From the NCBI RefSeq assembly GCF_032884065.1, contig NC_088863.1, positions 40,891,076 to 40,955,075 of the forward strand: DNA of 64,000 nucleotides. The letters run 5' to 3'. Source of the stretch: Artemia franciscana (Eukaryota; Arthropoda; Branchiopoda; Anostraca; Artemiidae). The translations under genes were made by a program, and so were the position numbers. Shown here piece after piece: positions 41,401 through 55,800 of this stretch (position 1 is the stretch's first letter; each line of letters opens with the position of its first letter). The notes beneath the pieces were generated by a model. That model worked only from the letters and a program-made list of their open reading frames with translations, was not told the DNA's origin and did no database searches.

Positions 41401-43731
41401 GAACAGTTTTTACTTCTTTTCCGGAAAGACACTGTAAACTTTGTAATGTGATACCTAGTTAGCTTTTCTCAAAAAAGAAGGAAAGAACAATTTTGTGAAA
41501 ATGAAAATTTTAAAATGTTTAAGGGCTAAAATTTTTAATCCAAGCCTTGGTTTAAAAGACCATAGGTTTTTTCAGCCCTAGGTTTCTTCGACCCTCGGGA
41601 AAAATGATTTGGGTAGTATCTGACTTTGATCCTCAGGCTCATGATTGTCAAATTATAGTCTTTCTGTGTCAGTTTTCAATTTAAGGGTTTAGTCAGAATG
41701 TAGCGCTACTCTGTAGTGGACTTTTTTTTTTTTAGTAATTTGTAGATCTTTACTGCTCAAAATACATTTAAATCCTTATATTTTCGAGACCTTTGAATTT
41801 TTGAGGTCCGTGTAAAAATCTCTAGTAAGAAAAAGTCAAATGAAGTACCAATAGAAAAACAGAAAAACTGATTGCAAAAAATCGTTTGGCTCAAAAATTT
41901 TTTGTTCTTTTTACTGGCTTTACTATTTCACACAGCAGAGCAAATCACGTATAAGTTAGCTTTTTCTACTTTTTACTGGCTGAAAATCTTGCAGAGGAGG
42001 TTTAAAAAAGTTAGGCTATTAGTGTGTTGAGAATTAAGGTAAAACCAGGTTGCCTTACGAAGTTAAGTCACAGATGTAAACCAATGAAAATATAGCATGT
42101 TTTGTGCCATTAAATTACAGGAAAGCAATCGCTCAATTTTTCCTTTTTTTTGTCTCTGACAGTCCAAAAGAGATAGAAGCAATAGGGATAGATAGGAAGA
42201 CGGATAAAAGGAAGTAAAATGGCTGCTTTAGGGAAACACAGAGAAGGCTTATTTTTAGTTGGAATCTAGTAAAGAAAAAACCGAAGGAGTCAGGGAGCAG
42301 AATCACTCAAATATGACATCATGCCCCAGAAAAGTAACTTTCAAAAGATAAGTTTGTTATATCATCTCTTGACAAAAGATCCGTTTGTTACAACATCTTG
42401 TACACTAAGATGCAGTTTTTTTTTGTCAAAAATTGCATATTGTAACTATCATGTTTTGTAGCACGAAAAAGCACGTAGATATTGCACCTTCTTTTTGAAT
42501 GAGTCCCTAATCAGCTCTCTATAGATTCTGGCACCCCAGTTGCAGAGTAGTAAAAAAAAGAGGACACATCAGTGTTGCCTGTGCAAAAAAAAAGTGATTT
42601 TTTGTTGTTGTTGAACCCAAAGGAATGTAAGTTTCCTGTACAAGGTTTTCGCTCATAGCAATTCCAATTTTTATTTTACGCGTTTTTTAATTCTTGGTTA
42701 CTATGAGCCGTGGTTTGTTCTTGACTAGGTTGCAGCTACCGGTGCAACCATGATTGTGTCACTGTATACTGTAGCGAAAAACCTTCACATAACAAACATC
42801 CCGTGCAAACATATTCCATATATTATCTTAGTCACCCTCAATCTTCGAATCACAACTTCATGATGAAACTCTCGAGGGTACACCACCACGCCACCTGCGA
42901 CTAATTTTCCATTGCAATGAGAAATAAAGCCAGTTACTCTGGATTGTTGAATCGGCAATTTTTAGTAGATATAATTGTGTTTGGATGTGTTCGCGAATTG
43001 TTTGCAACGTTGGAGCGTAGGCCAAAAGCTCAGAAGTCATTCCCCCGGTCCAGTGAAAAATGCTGAGACTGTCCCGTCCTTAGCATCCCCCCCAAGTTTT
43101 TTTCTGAAAGTAATATTGGAAGGTATATGGAGTTAATCCATACTATTGACAACGGAACGAAGCGCGAATTGTTGGGAAAACCTTGGAGACCCCGGGATGT
43201 ACGCAAAAACAGGGGAAAGAAGAAAGGAACTTAAAAAGGATTTCCAAATGTAAGCTTTTCAACAGCTTTCCATCGTCAAAAATAGACTTTTTTGCACACA
43301 TTGAGTTCTGTTTGCGACTGGGGTTGCCGGGAGTTCAAATAAACGAATTGTCCTTCAACGTTTGGTAAATTTTAACCAAGTCCGCAAAGTCAATGATGAA
43401 GGATGGTGGCCTTACAGTGAAAGAGGGTTCCAAATACTGTTGCGATGATTGTGAAGCTGGGAAGTCCTTAGTAAGGCCTATAACACATCCGACAATTATG
43501 TGCATAGCCAAGTTAATGAACAGCGTTAGAGTTTATTATGTTTCTCGAACGGTAGAATGTTCCAATCAGAGGTCACAGGGATGGTAACGACGTTTGCACA
43601 CTCCCCTGTCCAATGAGGGAGATTTCTGAAACCTTTTGCGCTATCGTGTGAACAGCGGTGGCGATGGGTTACAGGGGCATTTAAAACAGCAGGTATGAAA
43701 GCTACATATATATAAATTGCGCTTTTGAAGC

Positions 43732-43800
<69 letters not shown>

Positions 43801-46800
43801 TATATAAAAGTAAAAACATCTTCGAATCAATTGATTGAATGTTTCGAAAAAAAGTTTTAGTAATTTTAGAGTGAGGGAAGAAAGCAAAGCACTGTGGTGT
43901 CGTTTTTGGTGAGACAACTGATGAATCTCAAAAATCACAACTTAGCTCATCTCTTTATTATAGCTATCAGAGCCAGAAATAGAACAATTTTATCAGATTT
44001 GTAGACGTACTTGACGGTATATTCAAAAATTCTACCCCGGACCAAAAACAACCGTTAAGAGAAAAGTTATTTGTCAGTTAGTTATACACTTGTTAAAGAA
44101 ACTAGGTCTGATTCTGCTCAACTGTTTAAGTATTGGAAGTGTCGTTACTGCAGTCACTACCTCGATTAACTGTGGAACAGTGCTAATGATTAAAAAAAGA
44201 AGCACGGAATGCATCGCGATGCTTCTGCTTTAATCCTGCTAAGAATTTCTCTCTTTTAAATGGCTCAACTGTTCCTAACATCAGAAACACAATAAGAATC
44301 ATGAAAAATGTTTCTGCATTCTTCAGTGCATTGGCGAAAAGAAACTATATCCTATCAAAACTGATGAAAGCTCAGGTAGTGTGGATCGAGGAAGGATCGA
44401 GGAAGGATCGAGCTACCACGAGTCACAGATGTAGTTTGTGTCTGAGCTTCCTTTAAGTCATAGACACTCTCGAACTCTTCAGTGAGTGGGTTGAACCTGT
44501 TGGTACGCTAAAGATAAAGACTCTACTTACCGCAACACAAAATACAGAATTTGCGGTATCACTACAGTGTCTACTGCATATTTCAGCAACTACATTGCCT
44601 CTCAGTTCACTCTTTATAAAGAAGACTTTGGACCTTGTTATAGCAGACGCCCACGTTGCTGATCACTTTGATACTCTAGAGAAATAACATAAAAAGTGCG
44701 ATGTCAAGTCTAGTGACGACTCGGAGAATCATGACAACTCAAGGCTATCAAGGAAAGTGACGGGAATGTATAGTCTTGTGCTAAAACGCGGCTTCATATT
44801 CTCATCTCACTTCCAATGAGTGTCGCGTCTGCCGAAGGGAAGTTTTTAAACCTGCGAAAATTTAAAACTTGGTTACGGAAACAAATGGTGCAAGTCAGGT
44901 TTACCGATTTAGCTCTTTTAAATGTCCATCAGGAAATTCTTGTAAACATCGGCAAAAAGTTTAAGCAGCACTTTCATGTCTTAGTAAACGTGTTTCATTG
45001 GTTTTATGGTCTAACACAACCTTTGACCCTTCTGGAGAAGGATTCACCCCTCCCTTAAGACCAAAGAGCTGTATCGACAACTCAGCAGGCCAGACTTCAA
45101 TCTCCAGTGGAATACTTTCCCCGAGTCAACTAAAACACGTCACTCATTTGATACCTCAGGAGAAATAGTTGAAAAAGTTTGATTTCTGTGTAATTTCTAT
45201 GATTTTTATTCTTTCATTATTCCCGCTTGTGGTGGATATCTCCACGCCCAATTAGAAATGGAAGTATATATGGTTTACTGCGCATGGCGCTATGCCCTGG
45301 CTAGGGTTTCGACAGATAGTGTAAGATGGGCGGCTGGTCGTCATGTTCTTTTTGTATGTGTCTTTTTTGTTGGTTTTCATTCTCTTTGCACCCCTTGCCA
45401 GAGAGCCTTGCGCGCTGTGTATTATGATGTATTTATTTTTGTTTTTTAAACTTATTGTTGGCACAGTCTTATAGCAAATCTATTTGTCTAACTATCTATG
45501 CAAGTATGAAACATTTTCGGATACCATGGACATTCTTTTTATCAGCCTAATTTCATGAACGAGCCTTTAGATTACAACCCAATCATAATTACAATTAAGA
45601 AAAATGACAAAAGAAAATGAGAATATACCTTCTATTGCTGCTTCAATAGGCCAATCAATATCAAAGAGTTCTGGGTCAGGATTGGAAAAAGTGAACAGAA
45701 CGTTTAGAAAAGAGCTGGAGGCAAACCGACGAAGCTTGCTTAACTGATTCCACAGGTCACTTGTACCATCAAAGTCCTGATTAACAACACTCGTCGGGCC
45801 TTCCTCAGCTAATATACTTCTTATCACAGCAGCCAAAAGATTCAGAGCTGAAATACAACAAAGCGTCACAACTGGGATATTTGCCCCCTTGTTGAATGTC
45901 TTGAAATTTTTATTGGGTTATTTCTGAAAAAATTAAGACAAACGGGTTAACTAACCAGTTATATTGTCAGTTTTAGGCGCTTTATGGTAATGATCTTGAG
46001 GGAAAAACTTGCGGAAAAAAAAGTGACCTTAGTGATTTTCAGATACAGAAAAAGTGACAAAAAAGCATCCAACTCTGGAAGTCTCGAGGGTCAGAAAGTA
46101 CTAGTGAAAACGATATGTATTGATTTCCTACTATTGCGACATATTCCTACTGACTTTTCATGGCCTATTCTTGACTGTTATTTTCTTTCCTTTCTGGGCT
46201 AATATGCTTTGGTGATTGGTATACAAAATAAACACAACTTGACTACAGCATGTAGAAAAGAAACGGAGCTATAGTTTTTCCTTCTTGATTGAACATTCAA
46301 TCAGATTCTTTTTTTTTTGATTTTTCAACCAGAATCTTGACACTGTTTTGATCTTTTATCGTCGTTCCACAGGGCTTTAACGTTGTTTTAGTCAATTCTA
46401 AGTCGGAGGAGTCCACGATATCAAGGTCCTGTTTAACATTCTCAAATTCAGATTCAAAAAGCTTATCTGAAAGTTCCTGTTTTTTGAGCTCTTTCAAAAG
46501 TTTTCGATCTCTTCAATTTCTCTGTATCTGAAAATAGCTTTGTCTTCCGTCTACATTGCTTGTTAGTGTCATTTTTAAGTAAAGTTCTAAAACATTTTCT
46601 GGGCCTCCCAAGATTTTTACATCAATAAACAACAACATGCCAAGCCTTACTGACTTCTAGGCCGTTCTATTTCTTTCATTAGTAAGAATCTGAAGTGACT
46701 TCGAAAAACCACGCTCAACGACTGAGCTCCTGCGGGGAAAGAAAACTCAAGCTTCAAACAATTTGGCAATTGCCATAAATTTGAATTGACTATAGGATTT

Positions 46801-49800
46801 GTAATGCTGATCACAATTATCTAGCACTCATCAATTCATGATGATGAATAAGGCTGAAACAACTATATAGCTTTCAGAAATGGAAAAATTGGACCCTGCC
46901 TCTGTAAAAGGTACATTTTTTCATAGCTCTTTTACTGAATTAAATTTAAAAAAAGTTTTTTCAACTGAAAGTAAGGAGCAAAATTAAAATTTAAAACGAA
47001 CAGAAATTATTACATATATGAGGGGATCGCCCCCTCCTTAATATCTCGCTCTTCACGCTGAAAGTTTTTAGTACTTTTAAAAGCTTATTGTTCTAGTTAA
47101 CCAGCCCTTGTTTTTCTGGAGTCGTTCTTGAAGGACTGGGACAAAAGGTTTTTAGCGTTAGGAGCGAGGTATCAAGGAGGGAGAAAACCCCCTTATATAC
47201 GTAATAATTTCTGTTCGTTTAAGTTTTAATATGGCTCCTCACCTTCAGTTGAAAAAAATTTAATTTGATTTCCGATCGTTTTTTAAATAATGCGGGGAAA
47301 ATTTACCCAGGAAAATTACTATTAACATCTTTACAGGTTAAATTGAGTCGGCAAAGAGAAAATATGACAGATAAAAAAAAAAATTCCGTATAGGAATTCT
47401 GGCAAATTCCCCTAGTGCAACATTTCCCCTGAAAAGTTCAGCCCCCCCCCCCCTGAAACTTCCCTCCCAAAAAAATTCTCGAGCAAAAAATTCACTATAC
47501 CTACCCCCCCCCCCCAACCAAAACATTTATGCATTTTTTCCAATAATAAATACTATACGTAAACAATAGACAAAATTCATTACCTAGACCTTTTCTCATG
47601 GGCTTTGGGGGCCATTTTATCTCCAAAGCATAGTTGTCGGATCTTTCAACTATGCTGAACAAATGGTTATCTAGAACGATGAAGGGGGTTAAGTAATCCC
47701 CAAAGAAATTGATCCTACCTAAGCCTTTCCCCAACCAAAAGATATATGCTTTTTTCTAATAAAAATACTATAGGTAAACAATGGACAAATTTCATTACTT
47801 AAAGACCTTTTCCTATAGGCTTTGGGGGGGGGGGTCATGTTATCCCCAAAGGCATAGTTATTAAACCTTTCAACTATGCTGAAAAAATGGTTATCTCAAA
47901 ATTTCGAACTAATTTTGCCAAAAATGGGGCATATCTTTTTGGTCACTTAAAAAGGGAACTAGAACTTTTAATTTTCATTCAAATGAGCGCTCTTTCGATA
48001 TTCCGGAACCATTCGTTCGATACGATCACCCCTGTAAAAGAACGAAACAAAAATAAACACGCATCGGTGATCTTTATTTCGGCAAAAAATGCGAAATTAC
48101 ACATTTTTGAAGATGGGAGCTTGACTCATCTACAGTAGGATTCTCTGATACGCTGAATCTAATGGTGTGGATTTCATTAAGATTTATTGACTTTTAGGGG
48201 TGTTTTCACTTTTTAGAAAATCAGACAAATTTTGTCAGGCTCGTAGCCTTCGACGAGTAAAGCTAAACTTAAAGAATCTTATATATTTAGAATCTGCGTA
48301 ATAAGCAGATTCTCTTGATATATCTATTCATATCAAAATTCTGTCTTTTAAAGTTTCGGTTACTATTGAGCCAAGCCGCTCCTTACTTAAAGTTCGTTAC
48401 CACGAACTGTTTGAAAAGAGAAAGTGAAACGGCTTAAAACGGTCGTTCTTGACACACTAGAAGCTGGAATAACAAAAATGTATTTTAATTGTGTTGGATC
48501 TAAAATAGGCAAGAATAAAAACAATATTATTATAATCTTAGTTCTACGAGTATATGCTATTATTACTTCTATTCTAGTATTGCAAAGTTTAAAGCGACAT
48601 ATCGCGAGAAAACCGTTATTTAAGCTGGGATTGAATATTACTTGGAACTTTAATTTCTTGAAGAAACGTAGATCTACAAACAATCTGTTGATGATATGAA
48701 GTCTTAATTGTAGTGCGCTATACAAATCTAAAAAATGTAAATATTGAAAAACAGATTTAATACTTTAAACAAAGACAGTGAACAAAACTAAAAAAAAAAT
48801 ACTAATAAAAATACTTCGGCTTCCCATCCGGAAGTCTTTATCAACGGGAAAGAAAATAAAAAAAAAAGGAACAAATAAGCAAAAGAAGTGAAGATAACCA
48901 GGCAAACAGGATACAAAAGAGAAAAACAAAAAGAAAACTCACGGACTAAAAGAACTCAAACCAAAATTTCCGTTTTTTTCCAAAGTTTTATTTTTTACTA
49001 TTTTGTCCACAGTATTTGCTTAAAATATTAAACCCGTCTTTTTTTTATATTAAATAAAAAAAACAAGTTTTTTTAACTGAAAGTAAGGAGCGACATTAAA
49101 ACTTAAAACGCACAGAAATTACTTCGTATATGAAAGAGCCTGCTTCCTCATCAGCGCCCCGTCCTTTAAGCTAAAGTTTGACTCTTTCTCTCAATTCTTC
49201 TTTTTAAAACAGTAAAAGCTTTAGCGTAAAGAGCGGGGCGTTGATGAGGAAGCAGCCTCTTTCATATACGAAGTAATTTCTGTGCGTTTTAAGTTTTAAT
49301 GTCGCTCCTTACTTTCAGTTAAAAAAACTTGTTTTTTTTATTTAATTTCTGAACGTTTTTGAATCAAATGCATGTTTTGATTTTGGCTCTCCACAGAGGA
49401 ATAATCAAAACGAAATTTGCATATTTTTTTTTTTTTTGGCTCAATGGCTTTCTCATAATTTTGATCGAATGATTTTGAGAAAAAAAGAGCGGGGGACGAA
49501 GCCTAGTTGCCCCCCGATTTTTTGGTTAATTTAAAAGGCAACTAAAACTTTTAATTTTTTACGAATCTTTTTATTGGTAAAAGATTTACGTAACTTATAA
49601 ATTAGCTTACGTAAAAAACTTTTGTATTCTCATGTTTTTATTACATATATGAGGGGATTCGCCCCATCGTCAGTACCTCGCTCTTTACACTAAAGCTTAA
49701 ATTTTATCCCAATTCATTAAGAATGACCTCCTGAATCACAAAAGCCGTAGAATAAGTAGTTGAAATTACTGAAAATACTTTAGCGTAAAGAGCGAGGTAT

Positions 49801-52800
49801 TAGAAGGAGGTGAGCCCCTCATATGGGTAATAATTTCTGTTTGTTTTAAGTTTTATTGCTGTTCCTTACTTCCAGCTGAAAAAGCTTTTTCACTTTTATT
49901 TTTTAATTGTTTTTTTTTTTAAATAATGCTAGTAAATCCTGCTCTCCCTTCATGGAAATTTTCTTCTCCCATTACAAATTCTCGAAGGAAAGTTCCCCCA
50001 GCATATCCCCCTCTTCTCAACCCCTCCCCCAACCAAAAATACACTCCTGAAAACGCCTGTATACTTCCCAATAACCATTACTATATGTAAGCACAGGTCA
50101 AAGTTTGTAACTTGTTGCCCCTCCCACGGGGACTGTGGGGGAGTAAGTCGTCCCCAAAGACATAGTTATAAGGTTTTTCGACTACGCTGAATAAAATGGC
50201 TATCTCAGAATTTTGATCCGTTGACTTTGGGAAAATAATTAGCGTGGGAGGGGGCCTAGGTGCCCTCCAATTTTTTTGGTCACTTAAAAAGGGCACTAGA
50301 ACTTTTCATTTCCGTTAGAATGAGCCCTCTTGCAACATTCTAGGACAACTGGGTCGATACGATCACCCCTGGGAAAAAGAAAAAAAAACAAAAAAACAAA
50401 AAAACAAATAAACACGCATCCGTGATCTGCCTTCTGGCAAAAAATGCAAAATTCCACATTTTTGTAGATAGGAGCTCGAAACTTCTACAGTAGGGTTCTC
50501 CGATACGCTGAATCTGATGGTGTGATTTTCGTTAAGATTCTATGACTTTTAGGGGGCGTTTCCCCCTATTTTCTAAAATAATGCAAATTTTCTCAGGCTC
50601 GTAACTTTTGATGGGTAAGACTTGATGAAACTTATATATTTAAAACCAGCATTAAAATGCGATTCTTTTGATGTAGCTATTGGTATCAAAATTCCATTTT
50701 TTAGAGTTTTGGTTACTATTGAGCCGGGTCGCTCCTTACTAAAGTTCGTTACCACGAACTGTTTGATTTCCATTTGTTTAAATTTGTAAATATTCAAGTA
50801 TCTGTAAGTAATTTAGGGATTAACCTTTTAGCATTTTTAATGAAATTCTAGATGAGGGCCTTTTGTCTATCTTGGAAGGCAGTTGAGGTGTGTAGATGAT
50901 ATTTTCAGGTATCGATTTAAGAGTATTAGTGATTTTCCATGAAGGTATTTTGAACTATAGTCCTCTGAGTCCTCCTTCTTGAAAAGGCCCCGACCTTTTG
51001 AAGAGCTTTAACAAATTTTGTGTTATAAAATTAAAACCTTGGGAAACAGATCTACAAGTCAATCAGGCAAAAGAAAACTGTCTTAAGCTTCATGCCTTTA
51101 CTTAATCCCAACTAATAATGTGTTAAAGATTTACAAATGTGTTAGTTAAATTTGGGGGGGAAACTTTGATATGGCTTAAAATCATGCTGAAAATATTGCT
51201 GAAAAGATATATGTTACATTTTAAAATACTAGAGTCAATGAAAATGAGACTGAAAACTCAAAAGTAAGTTGAAACTATTAATTTCGAAAATTTAGAAAGG
51301 TCATCAATGCAATTTTCTAAGCTCTAGTAATAAGGAAAGGATAGAGATAGCCACTTTACAATACCTTTCTTGGGTGTGTTTTTAGCCTTGGACTCATTCC
51401 TGAAAGTTTCACTTGCCTAAACCAACTACTTTTCAAGATAGTAAGAAGGCCCTCAACTTGACTTTACCCCATTTATATACAAGGCAAAATCTAGACACGC
51501 TACCGCAATCACAAAACCCTTTAGAATCCTTTTCAGCAAAATGGTGCGTTATAGAATCCCAAAAATAACATTAGAGGAAAAATTGTCCATTAACGTTCCC
51601 ATTGACACAACTGCAAATCAAGAGATACTTCATCACTTCACAGACTTACAACCAATTTTGCAATGGCAATAACACTATATGTTAGCTTCAGGATATTTAA
51701 CTGCTTGAAATAGGGTGTGAGTGATCGAAGGATGTAACTGAAATGCTGAATGACAAATCAAGGCTGACAATTTAAACCACATATTACATGGACAAAACAA
51801 GATGGTGCTAAATATGCCATTCAATATAATGTTGACGAATCATAGGCGACTTAGCCCATACGCTTAACTAGGCATCAGATTAAAGGACTTGCCCCTCCCC
51901 CCGTTCAAACGGGTTCCTCTTTGTAAAAAACATGCAATTTTTAGAAAAAGCAAGGAATTAAACGCTGCCCTATGTCTCCAAAGTCTTGCAAAATTCTCAG
52001 CAATAGTTATCAGCAATAGCTTTAAGGAATGTTGTGGTAGGAATCCAGAAATGAGCAATTAAAATCATCAGTGGACAAAAATTTGATGATTATAAACCAG
52101 CTCGAGTCTTTAAAGATTAAAATGAGTTTGGGGCAATTTCTCCTTGCTAGTCCCTAGAACCGACATCTTCTACCCCTGCGGTTAACTCACTAGTTAACAT
52201 CAGGAAGAAGAGCAAATTGGTGCCACTACCATACAAAAACCTAACCAGTTTAAAATTTTATTCTTGTAATTTTGAACTGATGACTTTAATAAACCTTGGA
52301 TAATAAATAATTTAGTTTGCGATATTTGTCAAATCTTCGAAAGCTGTTTTCAAATTAATTTGATTTTGAATGCAATCTGCCATAATTCACGCTCCCATCA
52401 TAATTATATCTATCGGCAGCAGTTGCGTCAATTCGAAGGAATTGAGGAGGAGGGGGGATTTTTTAATTTAGGGTGGACAAATTTATCATTATTTCAAATC
52501 TATTTTCATTGATAACACTAAAAACAGACATTTTCATTGAAAAAAAAACAGAAGAAGGTATTTTACAAAGTATAGGGGGAATGTAGGGAGAGGGTAAGTG
52601 CCCCTGCATCCCAAACCAACAACACTGATCATCAGACCCCATTGTTGGAGCTAATCAACAAAACACTTTCAAAGGACCGGGGACTGAGTTCACATTTAAC
52701 GCTTGACCTAACTGTTCGAAAAAATTTGAATAAATACGTACAAGTCTTCTTTTCAAAAAACAAGTTTCTTCTCCTCCCCAATACAACAGGTTTTTCTGAC

Positions 52801-55800
52801 TTGTCTACCTCGATTATTTGAAGGTGGTAATGCTCCAGTTCTGGCAAACTTGCATCAAAATCTTCCAAGTTTAGTGCCAAGTAAGAGAGAGTCTCATCTT
52901 CAACAGAATAATTTGAAGGAGTAACAACTACAGAGAACTTGCCTATATAATAACACAAATTATTAGCTAGAAAAACGATACAACATTTCCATTCGAAAAA
53001 GACATGCTGTTTCAAGAAAAGAGAATTGAATATAGGCTTTGAATATGTGTGGATAAATGGACGAGTCTATGCATAATCTTTTAGGGTATTATAGGGAGTT
53101 GAGGGAGTTCCGCTTAAAATATTTCGTAGGGAGGTCGGGGGGAGAGATTGGATTTTGGAAATTATGAGAAGTAGGCTTTACTTCAGTATAGATAATAATG
53201 AGGTATCGTGATGATTTTCCTAAATAATTAGTTTTACTGTCTTTTCAGTCTATGTTTTGTTGCTGTATTTTTCACTTGTTTTGTGTATGTCACCATGGCC
53301 CAATTGGGCTTTCATGTCAATAAATCTATCTATCTATCTACAAATTCTCTTTTGAACTGAAAATTTATCCATTTAAAGTGAGAGCGTTTACTATAGTTTC
53401 AAGAAACACCCGTCTTCTCCCACAATAGGCAACTTTATCAAAGATGTTTATCAGGGATACGTTACATTCTTGGTAACATTTTCTATATGTTATTCGACAA
53501 TACAAATCAAACACTTCAATTCCTAGTTTATTTTCTTTTCTCTAAGGTTTTTTTGTAATAGTTATTAGTTTTTACATGTCACATTCTCAAATTACCATCC
53601 TTAGTATTTTTTTTTTTTTTTATGTAGATTTCAACAAAACTTAACAAGGTTGGAAAATTGGAAACATCAATAGTTTCCTTGTAAGCCACCCTGTCAGCCC
53701 CAAATATGATTTCACAGATAAGCATTAGGAATTAAGTAACCACAAATGAATCAAAATATCTTCAATATAACTTTCTTACTATATTTGGTCAGAGTCCAAC
53801 TGCTCCCTTTTGGTAGACGTCCTGATAACCGCAATTTTGAGATCCCTCTGCCTTAAACAAGTCAGACTGCTCTTTACCCCCCCCCCCATAACCAAAAAAG
53901 GAACTACCAATGGAGGTAATAGAATAACCTACAAAACAAACAACTAGGATAGTTACTCTTAACCCTGGTTTTTATTCGGTGTTTTTTAGGACAAATACAT
54001 TTACGAATGAACTAAATAAAAAACTAGTTTTATTATGCTGTGCGGAAAAAAAGAAAACAGTTTTCATGCGTTTTGGTCAGCTGATTACCTTTTTGTTGCA
54101 TAATACATATTGACCATATAGATTGATTTGGACCACTAGAAAACTTTCTAGTATTTTCAACTAGTTTATTGGGACACAATAAATCGTTCTGATAGACTTT
54201 GTGCTGACAAGTATGTAGGGACTGTCTCCTCCCAAGTAAAGGCTGATGAGCAGGGATCCCTCTCGCGAGAAAAAAGACACAAATTAAACATTTACATTTA
54301 CTTCTCACCAGGTTTATTATAGGTCCAATAAGCCCTTCTACTACATGTCCTGCACACAAGAATTTAGGACGAATCATCCCTTTTCCTTCCCCACAAAAAT
54401 AGAATCAGTTCGGACACCAGACAGTGAAAGCCATAGCGAAGGCATTAACCCTTACTTTCGAATAGTTTTGGTAGAGACCAGACAATCATAATAATCGATG
54501 CCCTGATGAAAAGAATCTACCCTCTCCCCTCACCTTACTTTTCAGTTCAATCGCAACTAAACTTCAGCCTAATTTCAGCACAAAACTTTATGAGACATAA
54601 ATTGAGAAAAATCTATCGAAACCGAAAATACATAATACAACCTACAGTTTCAAGATCAACATTTCAAGGACTATTTCCTGGAGATCTAGGATACATATTT
54701 TTTATATTTAAAGATATAAAGTAGACAATCCCATGCTGTAGGGCCTATAGAAGTCTGAAATATTACTAGATACCTAATGCGTTTGCTTACGGAGCAATGA
54801 TAGTTTCGTTGTTAAACTATTTAGTCAGCCCCCCCCCCCAAACAAAGACTTTTTGTCTTTTAATTCCTTTATTTTGCCTTTTAAAGACTTTTAATTCCAC
54901 AAATTTTACAGCAACTCTTCTCCTTCTTTTGACGATGCAGACGAAGCAATGTTTTTAATTTCCCACTCTTACTATTACCAAATAGCAGATCATTCTTCAC
55001 AAAAAAAGTACTGTTGACCCTTTGGTAGAGAGATGGTCTTTACCAAAATGTTTTTTTTTTTAAAATATGTTTTTACAGGTTTAACTTGTTTCTTTGATTT
55101 AGCTAAGCTTTTGTTTTCCGTTATATTATTTAGCCACTGCCGTTATATATTTAGCCACTCCATCACAGGTGGTGATATGCCGCTAGTCCTGGTAATTACT
55201 TCATTTTCTAACACTTGAACGCGTAAAAGGAAGGATTTTTCGGTATTACCTCTTCCGGCAAGCTATACAATATTCTGAAGTAATATTGCAGCTGTATTCC
55301 GTTTCCGTGGTTAATTCAAGTCGTGTGAATTTCCACTTTTTATCAATATTTTATTAGTAAATGTTCGAAAAAGAAAATCGATATCAAACCTGACAATCAT
55401 AGCTGGCCAAAAAGACAGGCTTTTCAAGCTGCGACCGATGGCTGACCTACTAAAATTCCGCTTCAAAAAGTTAGTGAAGCCTGGAACATACTCGAGTTCC
55501 ATCATTCTCTTGAAAGGACGTTCCACACTCAAACAATATAACCCAAGGAAGCCGATAAAAAGAGGCTATAAGCTTTGGTGCTTAGCTTGCTTGAGCGGTT
55601 AAGTCTACAATTTTGACAATTATTAAGGAAAATTCTAAGCTATCAAAGACGATTTAGGATTTAGACTTGGTGGTAGAGTCGAGAGTTAAATTACTAAATG
55701 TCTTACTGAAAAACAGCATATCGTCATTAACCTTTTTTCGTATGAATCTCTCCTTGAGCAATTTAAGGAAGATGGTATTTTTGCGTGTTTCACTATTCGC

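Noticed and set aside
43526..43938. Minus-strand frames rich in IYIYIY
   Set aside because: They are translations of the (AT)n microsatellite.
48387..48725. Frames of 112 and 91 codons on opposite strands next to a repeat
   Set aside because: No recognisable similarity, low-complexity isoleucine runs, and they partly use the repeat terminus.
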